This document shows positions 1 to 7,952 of a DNA stretch of 64,000 nucleotides, one piece after another. The stretch spans positions 1 through 64,000 of the forward strand of contig NZ_BJXB01000010.1 of NCBI RefSeq assembly GCF_007990775.1, given 5' to 3'. The stretch comes from Deinococcus cellulosilyticus NBRC 106333 = KACC 11606 (GTDB lineage Bacteria > Deinococcota > Deinococci > Deinococcales > Deinococcaceae). Both the position numbers and the translations under genes were made by a program. Every line of letters starts with the position of its first letter. The stretch's first letter is position 1. Under the pieces are notes generated by a model. The model did not search any database and was not told where the DNA came from. It saw only the letters and a list, made by a program, of their open reading frames with translations.

Positions 1-6
1 CACAAC

Positions 7-1353
7 ATGACACTCAGCCGCAACCACTTTCCTGCCCACTTCCGCTGGGGCTCTGCCACCTCCAGTTACCAGATCGAAGGTGCCGCTGATACAGACGGCA
101 AAGGCAAATCCATCTGGGACACCTTCTCTCACACGCCAGGCAAGGTCAAAGGAGGGGACACCGGAGATGTGGCCTGCGACCACTACCACCTGTGGGAACA
201 GGACCTCAACCTGATGCAGGACCTGGGGCTCAACAGTTACCGGTTCTCCATTTCCTGGCCCCGCGTGCTGCCTGCTGGAAAAGGCACGGTCAATGCAAAA
301 GGGCTGGAGTTCTATGACCGTCTGGTCGATGGACTCTTGCAAAGGGGACTTGATCCCTTTGTGACCCTGTACCACTGGGACCTTCCGCAGGCGTTGCAGG
401 ACACCGGTGGCTGGGTCAACCGCGAAACCGCCTTCCACTTTGCAGATTATGCTGCTGTGGTGTCTGAGCGCCTGGGAGACCGGGTAAAACACTGGATCAC
501 CCACAACGAGCCGTTCTGCACGGCCATGCTGGGCCACCTGTATGGCGCACACGCCCCCGGCATTCGTGACCTGAAAGCTGCCCTGCAGACCCTACACCAC
601 GTTTACCTCTCCCATGGTCTGGCAGTGCCGGTTCTGCGCCAGAACAGTGCTCAAGACGCGCAGGTGGGCATCACCCTCAGCCTGCACCCGGTGTACCCCT
701 TCACAGATCAGCCTGAGGATCTGGAAGCTGCCAGACGCCACGATGGTTTCCGCAACCGCTGGTACCTTGATCCACTTTATGGCAGGGGTTACCCGCAGGA
801 CACCTGGGAAAGGTATGGAGCCAGCGTGCCAGATGTGCAGGAGGGTGACCTGCAGACCATCAGTGCAGAACTGGATTTCCTGGGGGTCAATTACTACTTC
901 CGGGAAGTGGTGCAGCATGCTCCGGGTGAAGGGCTTTTCGATGTGCGGGAAGTGCACCTTGATGGGGTGGAAAGAACCTACTTTGACTGGGAGGTCTTCC
1001 CTGAGGGCCTCACTGCCCTCCTGACCCGTGTGCATGAAGAGTACCAGCCAAAGAAACTTTTCATCACCGAGAACGGGGCCACCTACCAGGACGAGATGGT
1101 GGGTGGGGTGGTGCAGGATGAAGACCGTCGCCGTTTCTTCGAGCGGCACCTGCAGGCCTCTTTGGATGTGCTCAAAAAAGGCATTCCGCTGGAAGGTTAC
1201 TTTGCCTGGAGTTTGCTGGACAACTTTGAGTGGGCCGAGGGGTACGACAAACGCTTTGGACTCGTGCATGTGGATTTTCAAACTTTGACCCGCACCCTCA
1301 AACGCTCCGGTGAATGGTACCGTGACTTCCTCAGGGTTCCTGTTGTCCCCTGA
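7..1353 (+). CDS. GH1 beta-glucosidase
   Basis: This 448-residue protein is a family GH1 retaining beta-glycosidase, most likely a cytosolic beta-glucosidase that splits cellobiose or laminaribiose-type disaccharides. It has no signal peptide. The acid/base motif THNEPF is near residue 165 and the nucleophile motif ITENGA places the catalytic glutamate at about 355; length is normal for the family. The ATG lies six bases from the window edge, so its promoter and any upstream operon partners (often sugar transporters) cannot be seen. It could finish the breakdown of glucan fragments released by the secreted enzymes at 18-22 kb, but that link is inference. Substrate choice among GH1 enzymes cannot be read from sequence. 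Confidence 0.95.
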   Translation: MTLSRNHFPAHFRWGSATSSYQIEGAADTDGKGKSIWDTFSHTPGKVKGGDTGDVACDHYHLWEQDLNLMQDLGLNSYRFSISWPRVLPAGKGTVNAKGLEFYDRLVDGLLQRGLDPFVTLYHWDLPQALQDTGGWVNRETAFHFADYAAVVSERLGDRVKHWITHNEPFCTAMLGHLYGAHAPGIRDLKAALQTLHHVYLSHGLAVPVLRQNSAQDAQVGITLSLHPVYPFTDQPEDLEAARRHDGFRNRWYLDPLYGRGYPQDTWERYGASVPDVQEGDLQTISAELDFLGVNYYFREVVQHAPGEGLFDVREVHLDGVERTYFDWEVFPEGLTALLTRVHEEYQPKKLFITENGATYQDEMVGGVVQDEDRRRFFERHLQASLDVLKKGIPLEGYFAWSLLDNFEWAEGYDKRFGLVHVDFQTLTRTLKRSGEWYRDFLRVPVVP

Positions 1354-1401
1354 GGGGTAAACAAATTCATCCCCCTTGACACCCAAGGGGGATGTTTCAC
1401 A

Positions 1402-1908
1402 TCAGAGGTTTTTTTCCAGCAACCTCTCCACAATCACCACGTCTTTCCAGACCCCCTCAAGCTGACCGTGCTTGATGTAGGTGCCCACTTCCCGGAATTC
1501 CAATCGGGAGAGCATTTTCAGGCTGGCCTGGTTCTCTGGAAAGACCCTGGAGAGCAGTTTCCAGAACCCGGCTTTTTCACTTTCAGCGATCAGGGCCTGC
1601 ATGGCCACTTCTCCGAGCTTCTGTCCCCGTGTTTCACGTGCAACATAAACACTGAATTCTGCAATGCCCGCATAGCATTCTCTGGGTCGATACGTGGAGG
1701 TGGAGGCAAAAGCCTGCACGGTACCCTCCACTTCCACCACCACAATCGGATGGTGCCCATCAAACCAGCTTTCCACATCGGTCACTGTTCGGGGGCGGGT
1801 CTCGAAGGTGGCTGTGCGGTCTGCAATGCCCTGGTTGTAAATGCGTGCGATGCTCTCCGCATCTGCCCGGGTGGCGAGACGGCTGGAAATGGCAGAGGTT
1901 GAAGTCAT
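1402..1908 (-). CDS. GNAT acetyltransferase, phosphinothricin-acetyltransferase-like
   Basis: The 168-residue product is a GNAT-fold N-acetyltransferase. The N-terminal stretch ARIYNQGIADRTATFE is typical of the Pat/Bar-like subgroup that acetylates phosphinothricin, methionine sulfoximine or similar small amines with acetyl-CoA. The reading frame is open to 1944, but the ATG at 1908 is preferred: it follows AAGGAT at normal spacing and starts four bases after the stop of the upstream gene, whereas an earlier start would overlap that gene. The pair is therefore probably co-transcribed leftward. The real substrate is unknown, since most chromosomal Pat-like proteins have not been tested. Confidence 0.85.
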   Translation of the reverse strand: MTSTSAISSRLATRADAESIARIYNQGIADRTATFETRPRTVTDVESWFDGHHPIVVVEVEGTVQAFASTSTYRPRECYAGIAEFSVYVARETRGQKLGEVAMQALIAESEKAGFWKLLSRVFPENQASLKMLSRLEFREVGTYIKHGQLEGVWKDVVIVERLLEKNL

Positions 1909-1912
1909 GGGA

Positions 1913-2776
1913 TCATCCTTTCTGGAATTCGGTGTGAAGGGCAACGTGCAAGGTGCTCAGGGCTTCAAAGATGGCCTGATGCTGTTCTTCAGGGATGTGC
2001 TGCAACACCCGGGCCGTCTGGGCATCCAGTGCCGAATTCAATTGCTGCAGGTGCTGGTTCCCTGCTGCAGTCAGCTCAATCCAGCTGGCCCGGCGGTCGG
2101 TGGGGTGTCTGGTTTTGACCACCTTTCCGTCTCTCAGGAGTCCATCCACATTGCGAGACAGCCAGGCCTTGTCCAGTTTCAGTCGGGCCACCAGGTCCAT
2201 CAGGGTCAGGCGTCCGGCTTTGCCCAGTTCGCTGATGACATGACAGCGGGTGAGGCTCTCCGATCCGGCACAGCTGATGGTCTGCTGTTGCAACTGGTGA
2301 TGCAACCGGGTCACCTGTCTGAGCAGGTCTGCTGCAGGAAAGTGAGGGGTGAGCTTCAGGTGCATGGCAAGGGCAGAATCAGGGCATGCCCCTTGCAATT
2401 CCTGTGATGCAGAGAGAGCGGCAGGCAGTTCAGATCTGGGTATGGTCTGGAACCCCTGCCTGGAAAAGTAACCCGCTGCGGTGGTGGTGAGCAGGTACAG
2501 GTCTGAGCAGTTGTGGGTCCTGGCCAGCTCGACAAGTCGATTGAAGAGCGCTTTGCCCCATCCTTTTCCCTGATGCTCTGGTGCCACGGCCACCGAACGC
2601 AGCAGGGCCACAGGGGGATACACTTCCAGCCCACCCACAGCAAGCAGACTTTCATCTTCGGTCACCACCACAAAGGTGGAGAGGTGGTCCCTGGCTCCCT
2701 GCAAAGGCAGCTGCGGTTCCCGCAACAGATGTTCAATTTCAGGCCAGTCCTGGGGTGTGACGGGTCGGATCACCAT
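1913..2776 (-). CDS. GNAT acetyltransferase fused to a MarR-type regulator
   Basis: This 287-residue protein joins two domains. Residues 1-140 form a GNAT domain resembling ArsN2-type acetyltransferases, with the acetyl-CoA loop in the segment VAVAPEHQGKGWG. Residues 150-287 form a MarR winged-helix domain with a DNA-recognition segment and the wing sequence HPTDRRASW. Fusions of MarR and GNAT domains are known, usually with MarR first; here the order is reversed. The protein may acetylate a small molecule and regulate its own operon, which includes the Pat-like gene downstream. It diverges from the MerR-type gene across a 212-bp gap that must hold both promoters. Ligand and operator are not recognisable. 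Confidence 0.85.
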   Translation of the reverse strand: MVIRPVTPQDWPEIEHLLREPQLPLQGARDHLSTFVVVTEDESLLAVGGLEVYPPVALLRSVAVAPEHQGKGWGKALFNRLVELARTHNCSDLYLLTTTAAGYFSRQGFQTIPRSELPAALSASQELQGACPDSALAMHLKLTPHFPAADLLRQVTRLHHQLQQQTISCAGSESLTRCHVISELGKAGRLTLMDLVARLKLDKAWLSRNVDGLLRDGKVVKTRHPTDRRASWIELTAAGNQHLQQLNSALDAQTARVLQHIPEEQHQAIFEALSTLHVALHTEFQKG

Positions 2777-2988
2777 GATGCCTCCAGACGGTTGTGATTG
2801 ACAACCATCTTCTCCAAGTTAGACCCATGGAGGCAATCTGTCAATGGCAAAATGTTGACCATCAAAGCAAATCTGCTGGTTGGGCACTTGAGCGAAGGGG
2901 TCACCGCGCTGAGCCCAGCTGTGTTCTGGCACAATGGAGGCATGCTTCCCTTGACCTCGCCCTTTGGGCCACCTGTAAGGTGAATCCT

Positions 2989-3813
2989 GTGAACCCCATA
3001 GATGTTTCAAGTTTGCTGACTGCAGGTGATTTTTCCAGGGTGTCCGGTCTGTCCCGCAAGGCTCTGCGGGTGTACGAGGACTACGGTCTCTTGCTTCCTG
3101 TGCACATCCATCCCGAGAACCGCTACCGGTTTTATGCCCCATCCCAGTTGCGGGATGCCCGCATCATTCAGGTGCTGCGGATGATGGAGGTGAGCATGGA
3201 CCGCATCCAGCTTCTGCTCGACAGCACGGACCCCCTGCAGGACCTGAACGATCTGTGGGTTCACCGGGAGAAGCAGCATGTGCAGCACCGTGCTTTTGCA
3301 CAGTACCTGCATTCGCTGTTCGAAGCCCAGGGAGGCGAAATGTTTGAAGTGCACACAAGACAGGTGGATGGAGAGTACGTGGCGACCCTGAGTGGACAGG
3401 TGTATGCCCATGAAGCTCCGGGATTCATTTCGAGCAGCATTGCAAAGATCCGCAGGTTTCTTGAACAGCAGCAGGTGGAGGCCAGAGAGATCGACTGGAC
3501 CATCTGCCATGAGGGACCATCCAGGGACGCGAAAGGCTCCATGGAGGTCTGTGTTCCTTTTGTGGGGTCCCTCCTTCCGGGAGAGGGCATCAGCCTGAAA
3601 CATGAACCCCCCCACCAGGAGGCCTACATCCGCCTGCGCAAGGAGCAGTGCCAGCCTGCAGTCCTCATGCAGGCCTACGATGCCGGCCAACGCTGGTTGC
3701 AGGAGCAGGGGAAAGTCCCCATCCTGGGCAGCCGTGAAGTCTACTTTGCAGACTGGTCCACCGTGGCAGACCACGAGGAGGCTTTTGATCTGGCCTTTCC
3801 CTACCACGACTGA
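2989..3813 (+). CDS. MerR-family regulator with GyrI-like effector domain
   Basis: The 274-residue product has an N-terminal MerR winged helix (TAGDFSRVSGLSRKALRVYE, then a YRFY segment) followed by a helix and a C-terminal GyrI/AraC-type ligand-binding domain, the layout of BmrR/BltR drug-sensing activators. The open frame extends back to 2794, but that upstream part has no MerR similarity. I place the start at GTG 2989, eight bases after TGTAAGG; GTG 2980 is an alternative. The gene stands alone, divergent from the GNAT-MarR fusion and followed by a strong terminator, so its target may be its own promoter or an efflux gene elsewhere. The ligand is unknown. Confidence 0.85.
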   Translation: MNPIDVSSLLTAGDFSRVSGLSRKALRVYEDYGLLLPVHIHPENRYRFYAPSQLRDARIIQVLRMMEVSMDRIQLLLDSTDPLQDLNDLWVHREKQHVQHRAFAQYLHSLFEAQGGEMFEVHTRQVDGEYVATLSGQVYAHEAPGFISSSIAKIRRFLEQQQVEAREIDWTICHEGPSRDAKGSMEVCVPFVGSLLPGEGISLKHEPPHQEAYIRLRKEQCQPAVLMQAYDAGQRWLQEQGKVPILGSREVYFADWSTVADHEEAFDLAFPYHD

Positions 3814-3829
3814 GGACCACCATGAAAAA

Positions 3830-3869
3830 CACTCCACCTCTGCATGACACAGAGGTGGAGTGGGTTTTT
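3830..3869 (+). terminator. Rho-independent terminator after the MerR-type gene
   Basis: A perfect 13-bp stem (3830-3842 pairing with 3850-3862) with a 7-base loop is followed by a run of T. It ends the transcript of the gene that stops at 3813. Confidence 0.9.
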
Positions 3870-3873
3870 GAGG

Positions 3874-3927
3874 TCAGGCGTCTGATTGAAGCAAAGGATT
3901 CTCCTTCTGGTGGTTTTAGACGCCTGA
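3874..3927. repeat. 10-bp inverted repeat in an intergenic region
   Basis: TCAGGCGTCT at 3874-3883 is matched by its exact complement AGACGCCTGA at 3918-3927. The 34-base spacer has no obvious fold. It lies between two convergent genes. It could be a weak terminator for the minus strand or an operator; nothing decides between these. Confidence 0.5.
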
Positions 3928-4013
3928 TCCCAGCATAGCACTTCTAGGGGATTTCCCTTATTGACAGGGTGGTCACTCAATTTACAGGGCTCTGAAAATG
4001 CAAGAATTTAGAC

Positions 4014-4769
4014 TCAGATGGTGGGCATCACATTGCCGCCCGACACCGAAATGTACTGTCCGGTGATGAACCCGGCAAGGTCCGAGGCCAGAAAAGCCAC
4101 CAGATTTGCGATGTCCTGATCGGTGCCCCTGCGCTTCATCGGCACTTTCTCACGGTAACCCAGAGAAGCTTCAGACTCAGGATGGTCCTCACTGATGGTC
4201 CATCCAGGTGCCACCTGATTGACCGTGATCTGGTGCTCTCCCACTTCCTTCGCCAGCACCCGCAGCACCCCATCCATCCCGCGTTTCCCGGCAACGTAAG
4301 CGCCCTGTCCGGGGTCGTTTTGCATGGCGCACTCGGTGTTGATGCCGATGACCCTGCCGTGCCCCCTTTCAACCATGCCAGGAACAAAAGCCTGGGCCAT
4401 GAGGACGTTGTGCAGAATGCAAGAACGGTACTGGCTGTCATAATCTTCAAGGGGTTGCTCAAGCACCCGGGTCCAGCGGTACTGGATCACGGCATTGTTG
4501 ACCATGATGTCCACAGGTCCCATTTCGGCCTCAATCAGGGTTTTCATGGCATCCACTTCTGCTTTAACGGTGACATCCGCCTGCACGGCCATGCTGCGGC
4601 GGCCCAGGGCACGAATGGCCTGCACCACCCGTTCTGCTTCCTGAGCATTGCGGTGAAAGTGCACCACCACATCTGCTCCGCACTGTGCGAGGGTCAGGCA
4701 CATCACCCTGCCCAGTTGCCCGGAGCCTCCGGTGACCAGTGCGGTTTTTCCGGTCAGGTCAATTTTCAT
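4014..4769 (-). CDS. SDR-family oxidoreductase
   Basis: This 251-residue classical short-chain dehydrogenase/reductase starts with the NAD(P)-binding motif TGGSGQLG (residues 14-21) and carries the YVAGK version of the YxxxK catalytic motif. It ends like 3-oxoacyl-ACP reductase or sugar-alcohol dehydrogenases (FITGQYISVSGG). The ATG has an excellent AAGGAGG at 7 bases. It is a stand-alone leftward gene about 65 bp downstream of the small membrane-peptide gene, with a terminator between them, so it probably has its own promoter. The substrate cannot be inferred beyond an alcohol/ketone pair; fabG-like function is possible but unproven. Confidence 0.9.
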   Translation of the reverse strand: MKIDLTGKTALVTGGSGQLGRVMCLTLAQCGADVVVHFHRNAQEAERVVQAIRALGRRSMAVQADVTVKAEVDAMKTLIEAEMGPVDIMVNNAVIQYRWTRVLEQPLEDYDSQYRSCILHNVLMAQAFVPGMVERGHGRVIGINTECAMQNDPGQGAYVAGKRGMDGVLRVLAKEVGEHQITVNQVAPGWTISEDHPESEASLGYREKVPMKRRGTDQDIANLVAFLASDLAGFITGQYISVSGGNVMPTI

Positions 4770-4796
4770 TTTTCCTCCTTGCAGATCAATCTACAG

Positions 4797-4823
4797 GAAG
4801 AAAGGCAGGGAACATCCCTGCCT
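4797..4823 (-). terminator. Terminator after the small membrane-peptide gene
   Basis: On the minus strand AAGGCAGGG pairs with CCCTGCCTT around a 5-base loop, followed by TTCTTCC. It lies 10 bases beyond the stop codon at 4833. Confidence 0.75.
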
Positions 4824-4832
4824 TCTGAAGGG

Positions 4833-5006
4833 TTACTCCTGATAGGAAGACCGTCTGCGGCGTTTGCGCCTGCGGCGTTTGGCCCTCTGGACCACCTGCG
4901 GGTCACTGCGGTACCTGAGGTACATGATCACCAGTCCGGGGAGGCCTGCACCGACCAGCACACAGGTCAAAATCAACAACCAGGGATTGCTCAACCATTC
5001 ATTCAT
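4833..5006 (-). CDS. Small membrane protein with a basic C-terminal tail
   Basis: This 57-residue peptide has one hydrophobic segment (about residues 9-30, including WLLILTCVLVGAGLPGLVIM) followed by a very basic tail with runs of arginine and lysine (residues 41-52). The ATG at 5006 is preceded by TGAGGAT at good spacing, and a terminator follows the stop, so it looks like a complete monocistronic gene. The topology would put the basic tail in the cytoplasm, where it could contact nucleic acid or lipid head groups. I do not recognise a family, and no function is assigned. Confidence 0.7.
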   Translation of the reverse strand: MNEWLSNPWLLILTCVLVGAGLPGLVIMYLRYRSDPQVVQRAKRRRRKRRRRSSYQE

Positions 5007-5091
5007 TTGTAATCCTCATGTCATCTCATGCTATCCCATCTGGGCTGACAGGTGAAAACGTTTCAAAATCCGTACCCAGTCTAAACAGAGA

Positions 5092-6354
5092 TCAGGCCGG
5101 AGCAGGCGTGTCTTTCCCCAGCAGAATCCTGAGCGCAATTGGGGCCAGCACAGTGGTCAGGAGCACCATCACGATCACCTGAGCGAAAACATCCTTCTGG
5201 ATGACTCCATAAGACAGACCGATGCCTGCCACAATCAGGCCGACCTCACCGCGAGGCACCATGCCAAGCCCCACCAGAAGGGCCTGTTTGCGGCCCTGGG
5301 ACAGTGCACCTGTAAACCCCCCCACCAGTTTGGTGATGACTGCAATCACGGTGAGGATTCCACCAGCAGTCAGCACCGAAGGGCTTCCGAGTGCTGCCAG
5401 GTCCAGTTTGACCCCCACCATGGCGAAGAACACAGGTGCGAGGAAGTCTTCGAGGGCATGAACCTTGCTTTCAAAGGTGTGTTCGTCTTTCACTTCTGCC
5501 AGGACCATTCCGGCCAGGAAGGCCCCAATGATCGGGGCAAGTCCAGCCAGACTGGACAGGGCAGCAAGCCCAAGACCCACCACCACGGCCATGCCAAAAC
5601 TGTTGGCCAGGGGGAGGTTGTTGAGTTTGCTTTGAAAGCGTCTGAGCAGCGGAATGCCGATGAGCAGGACCGCCACCACAAAACCCACACTGATTCCCAG
5701 GGTGGTGAGGACGCCCAGCATGGAGATTTCTCCTCCTTTGCCCAGACCGGAAACCACCGCCAGAATGGTCAGGCCCAGGATGTCATCGATCACAGCGGCC
5801 CCCAGGATGATCTGGGCGAATTTGCGGTCCAGCACGCCCATTTCCTGCAATACCTTGGCGGTGATGCCGACGCTGGTCGCCACCAGGGTGGTGGCAATGA
5901 AGAGGCTTTCAATGTTCCCATGGCCCTGCTGCACCCCGAAAAAGTATCCTCCCACCATGGGCAGGATGATCCCCAGAAGGGCCACCATCAGGGCTTCTTT
6001 GCCCACCTGCAGCAGGTCCTTGAAGCGGGTCTCCAGGCCCACCATGAACATCAGAAAGATGGCTCCAATTTCTGCCAGGGCTTCCATGGTCACACTCTCG
6101 CCCACCACGCTCAGCAGGCTGGGACCGACCACCACACCCGCAGCCACCTGGCCCACCACCCGGGGCAGGCCCAGTTTTGCAAACAGCCAGGACCCCACCT
6201 GTGCAGCCAGCACCAGATAGAACAGCTGGAGCAGCAACCCGGTGACTTCTGCATTTCCTGCAGCAAGGGCACTCCCTCCTCCCATCAGGGCGAGGAGGGG
6301 CAGCATGCGGGGTGGGGAATGAACACTGCGGATGCTGCTTCTGAAGATTTTCAT
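5092..6354 (-). CDS. Cation/proton antiporter, CPA2 family (NapA/KefB-like)
   Basis: The 420-residue protein is an inner-membrane Na+(K+)/H+ exchanger with about 12-13 transmembrane helices. The ion-binding Asp-Asp pair is present in AAVIDDILGL (D190, D191), as in the NapA type; the first 35 residues look like an extra N-terminal segment or signal ending at ALA. There is no C-terminal TrkA-N domain, unlike KefB/KefC. A good AAAGGAG precedes the ATG. The 130-base leader folds into an aptamer-like region plus a terminator-like hairpin (separate entry), so expression may be controlled by premature termination. Na+ versus K+ preference is not determinable here. Confidence 0.9.
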   Translation of the reverse strand: MKIFRSSIRSVHSPPRMLPLLALMGGGSALAAGNAEVTGLLLQLFYLVLAAQVGSWLFAKLGLPRVVGQVAAGVVVGPSLLSVVGESVTMEALAEIGAIFLMFMVGLETRFKDLLQVGKEALMVALLGIILPMVGGYFFGVQQGHGNIESLFIATTLVATSVGITAKVLQEMGVLDRKFAQIILGAAVIDDILGLTILAVVSGLGKGGEISMLGVLTTLGISVGFVVAVLLIGIPLLRRFQSKLNNLPLANSFGMAVVVGLGLAALSSLAGLAPIIGAFLAGMVLAEVKDEHTFESKVHALEDFLAPVFFAMVGVKLDLAALGSPSVLTAGGILTVIAVITKLVGGFTGALSQGRKQALLVGLGMVPRGEVGLIVAGIGLSYGVIQKDVFAQVIVMVLLTTVLAPIALRILLGKDTPAPA

Positions 6355-6361
6355 TTGATGC

Positions 6362-6490
6362 TCCTTTCAAAACGAGACGGAGACTGCTTGTTTGAAACAG
6401 TCTCCGCCAGGCCCACGTATGGAGGTGGGTCTCCGCCTTTCGGCACATTTACGACCTCAGGTTACGGAAAACCCCCTCCCTTTTCAAGGG
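6362..6490 (-). promoter_or_regulatory. Structured leader of the antiporter gene (possible riboswitch)
   Basis: Read on the minus strand, the leader holds a stem GGUC...GACC (bases 6456-6453 with 6431-6428) enclosing a GCC-GAAA-GGC tetraloop hairpin (6444-6435). Closer to the gene is a second hairpin, GGAGACUG with CAGUCUCC (6405-6398 with 6386-6379), followed by GUCUCGUUUU just before the ribosome-binding site. The nonamer GGCGGAGAC occurs twice, once in the upstream domain and once in the second hairpin, so the CUCC strand has two possible partners. That is the layout of a terminator/antiterminator switch. The sequence does not match a riboswitch class I recognise. Confidence 0.45.
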
Positions 6491-6518
6491 TGCAGGTGCC
6501 AATCAGAATCCGGGAAGT

Positions 6519-7952
6519 TCAGGACTGTGGCCCTGAACCGAGAACAGGCAGGATCAGGGAGATGCAGGTGCCGGACTGCCCTGCGCTTTTTGCAGCGATG
6601 GTGCCCCCATGCTGCTCGGTCAGCCAGCGGGCAATGGTCAGTCCCAGACCACTGCCACTGGGGTTTTGCTGTTTTGCTGTTGCTGAGCGGTAAAAACGGT
6701 CAAAAATGTGAGGCAGGTCCTCTGCCGGAATGCCCATGCCAGTGTCTTCCACTTCAGTCAGAACCTCATTGTTGTGCAGTCGGGTGCGTACAGTGACGGT
6801 GCCCCCTGCAGGGGTGTAAACCAGGGCGTTGTCCAGCAAGATCAGCAGGAGTTGCTTCAGGCGGTTTGGGTCTCCTTCCACCCACAGGTCATCGCTGGAT
6901 TCAAGCTGCAGGTCCTGCCCGGTCCTGAGCTGCTGGGCGTCCCGGAAGGCCTGCAGCACCACCTCGGAGTAATTCACTTTCTCATGGACCAGTTCAATGC
7001 CCGCATCTTTTTTCGCCAGAATCAGCAGGTCCTCCACCAGCCGTCCAAGCCTTGACATCTCCAGTTCTGCATCATGCAGGATGTCTTCCCGTTCGTGGGG
7101 CAGCATGGTGGGGTAACGCCGGATCAGTTCCAGGTTGCCTCGCACGATGGTGATCGGGGTGCGCAGTTCGTGGGAAGCGTCGGCGAAAAAGTGCCGCTGG
7201 GCGCGTACAGCCTGCTCCAGGCTTTCGATCATGTGGTTGAGGGTGCGGGCCAGAATGCCAAGTTCATCGCGCAGGGGAAAGCGTTCCACCCGCTGGGACA
7301 GGTCCTGGGAGTGGGCAATGTGGTCTGCAGTGCGGGTCAGGCGGGTGATGGGCCTGAGGGCCATGCCAGCCACCATCCACGCCAGCACCGCTGCCACCAC
7401 GGCCAGCACCACCGTGAGGGTCAGCAAAACCCTGAGCAGGGCCTGGGTGGCCGTGTCAAGGTGCCCCAGTGGACTCAGGGTTTCCAGGTAACCGGCCACC
7501 TTTCCTTGCCTTTCGAGGCGCACCACGTACCTGCGCCAGCGTTCCCCCTCAATGCGCACGGTGCCGAAAGCCGCATGGTCTGGCAGAGGCACCGGACTGT
7601 CCAGTGTGGGCAGCAACCGAATCCACAGGGGCATCAGCGGCCGGGTGGGCCGCTCAAGGGGCAAAGTCGGGTCGGTGGCAGGCAGGTCCTGGCCGCTTTC
7701 GGAAGCCTGACGGAGGCGACCATCTGGAAAATACAGCCGGATGGCGACCCCATTGCTGTCGGCATCCAGCACGTAAGAGCGGTCTGCAGCACGGATGCCT
7801 GCAGCAACATGGTTTCCAGTGAGGATCAGCACCCGGTCCACGTCCTGGTACTGGCTTTTCACGTAAAAGCCGTAAGCCAGCAGGGACAGGGCCAGCAGCA
7901 AGAGACCGCACAGGCCACCGTACCACAACGAGAGCCGCTCACGGATCAGCAC
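6519..7952 (-). CDS. Sensor histidine kinase
   Basis: This 477-residue membrane kinase has an N-terminal transmembrane helix, a periplasmic sensor of about 140 residues, a second helix (about 170-195, LRVLLTLTVVLAVVAAVLAWMVAG), a HAMP linker, a DHp helix with the phospho-accepting histidine in ASHELRTPIT (H261), and a HATPase domain with the N box LLDNALVYTP and G boxes DTGMGIP and GSGLGLTIA. It starts with GTG directly after the TGA of the response regulator gene, behind GGGAGGA, so the two form a translationally linked pair. The signal is unknown; the sensor domain resembles CusS/PcoS-type periplasmic domains only loosely. Confidence 0.95.
   Translation of the reverse strand: MLIRERLSLWYGGLCGLLLLALSLLAYGFYVKSQYQDVDRVLILTGNHVAAGIRAADRSYVLDADSNGVAIRLYFPDGRLRQASESGQDLPATDPTLPLERPTRPLMPLWIRLLPTLDSPVPLPDHAAFGTVRIEGERWRRYVVRLERQGKVAGYLETLSPLGHLDTATQALLRVLLTLTVVLAVVAAVLAWMVAGMALRPITRLTRTADHIAHSQDLSQRVERFPLRDELGILARTLNHMIESLEQAVRAQRHFFADASHELRTPITIVRGNLELIRRYPTMLPHEREDILHDAELEMSRLGRLVEDLLILAKKDAGIELVHEKVNYSEVVLQAFRDAQQLRTGQDLQLESSDDLWVEGDPNRLKQLLLILLDNALVYTPAGGTVTVRTRLHNNEVLTEVEDTGMGIPAEDLPHIFDRFYRSATAKQQNPSGSGLGLTIARWLTEQHGGTIAAKSAGQSGTCISLILPVLGSGPQS

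Noticed and set aside
592..1386. Long open frame antisense to the GH1 gene
   Set aside because: It mirrors the codon pattern of the GH1 gene and has no family motif or ribosome-binding site; the GH1 reading is certain.
3962..3990. TTGACA at 3962-3967 as a promoter
   Set aside because: No gene lies downstream on that strand; the next coding region is on the other strand.
5052..5066. TGAAAACGTTTCA as a LacI-type operator
   Set aside because: The two halves differ by one base in length, and no regulated gene start is clearly adjacent.
5458..6693. A 411-codon frame opposite the antiporter and kinase end
   Set aside because: It is rich in His and Gln as expected for the complement of a membrane-protein gene, and has no start signal.
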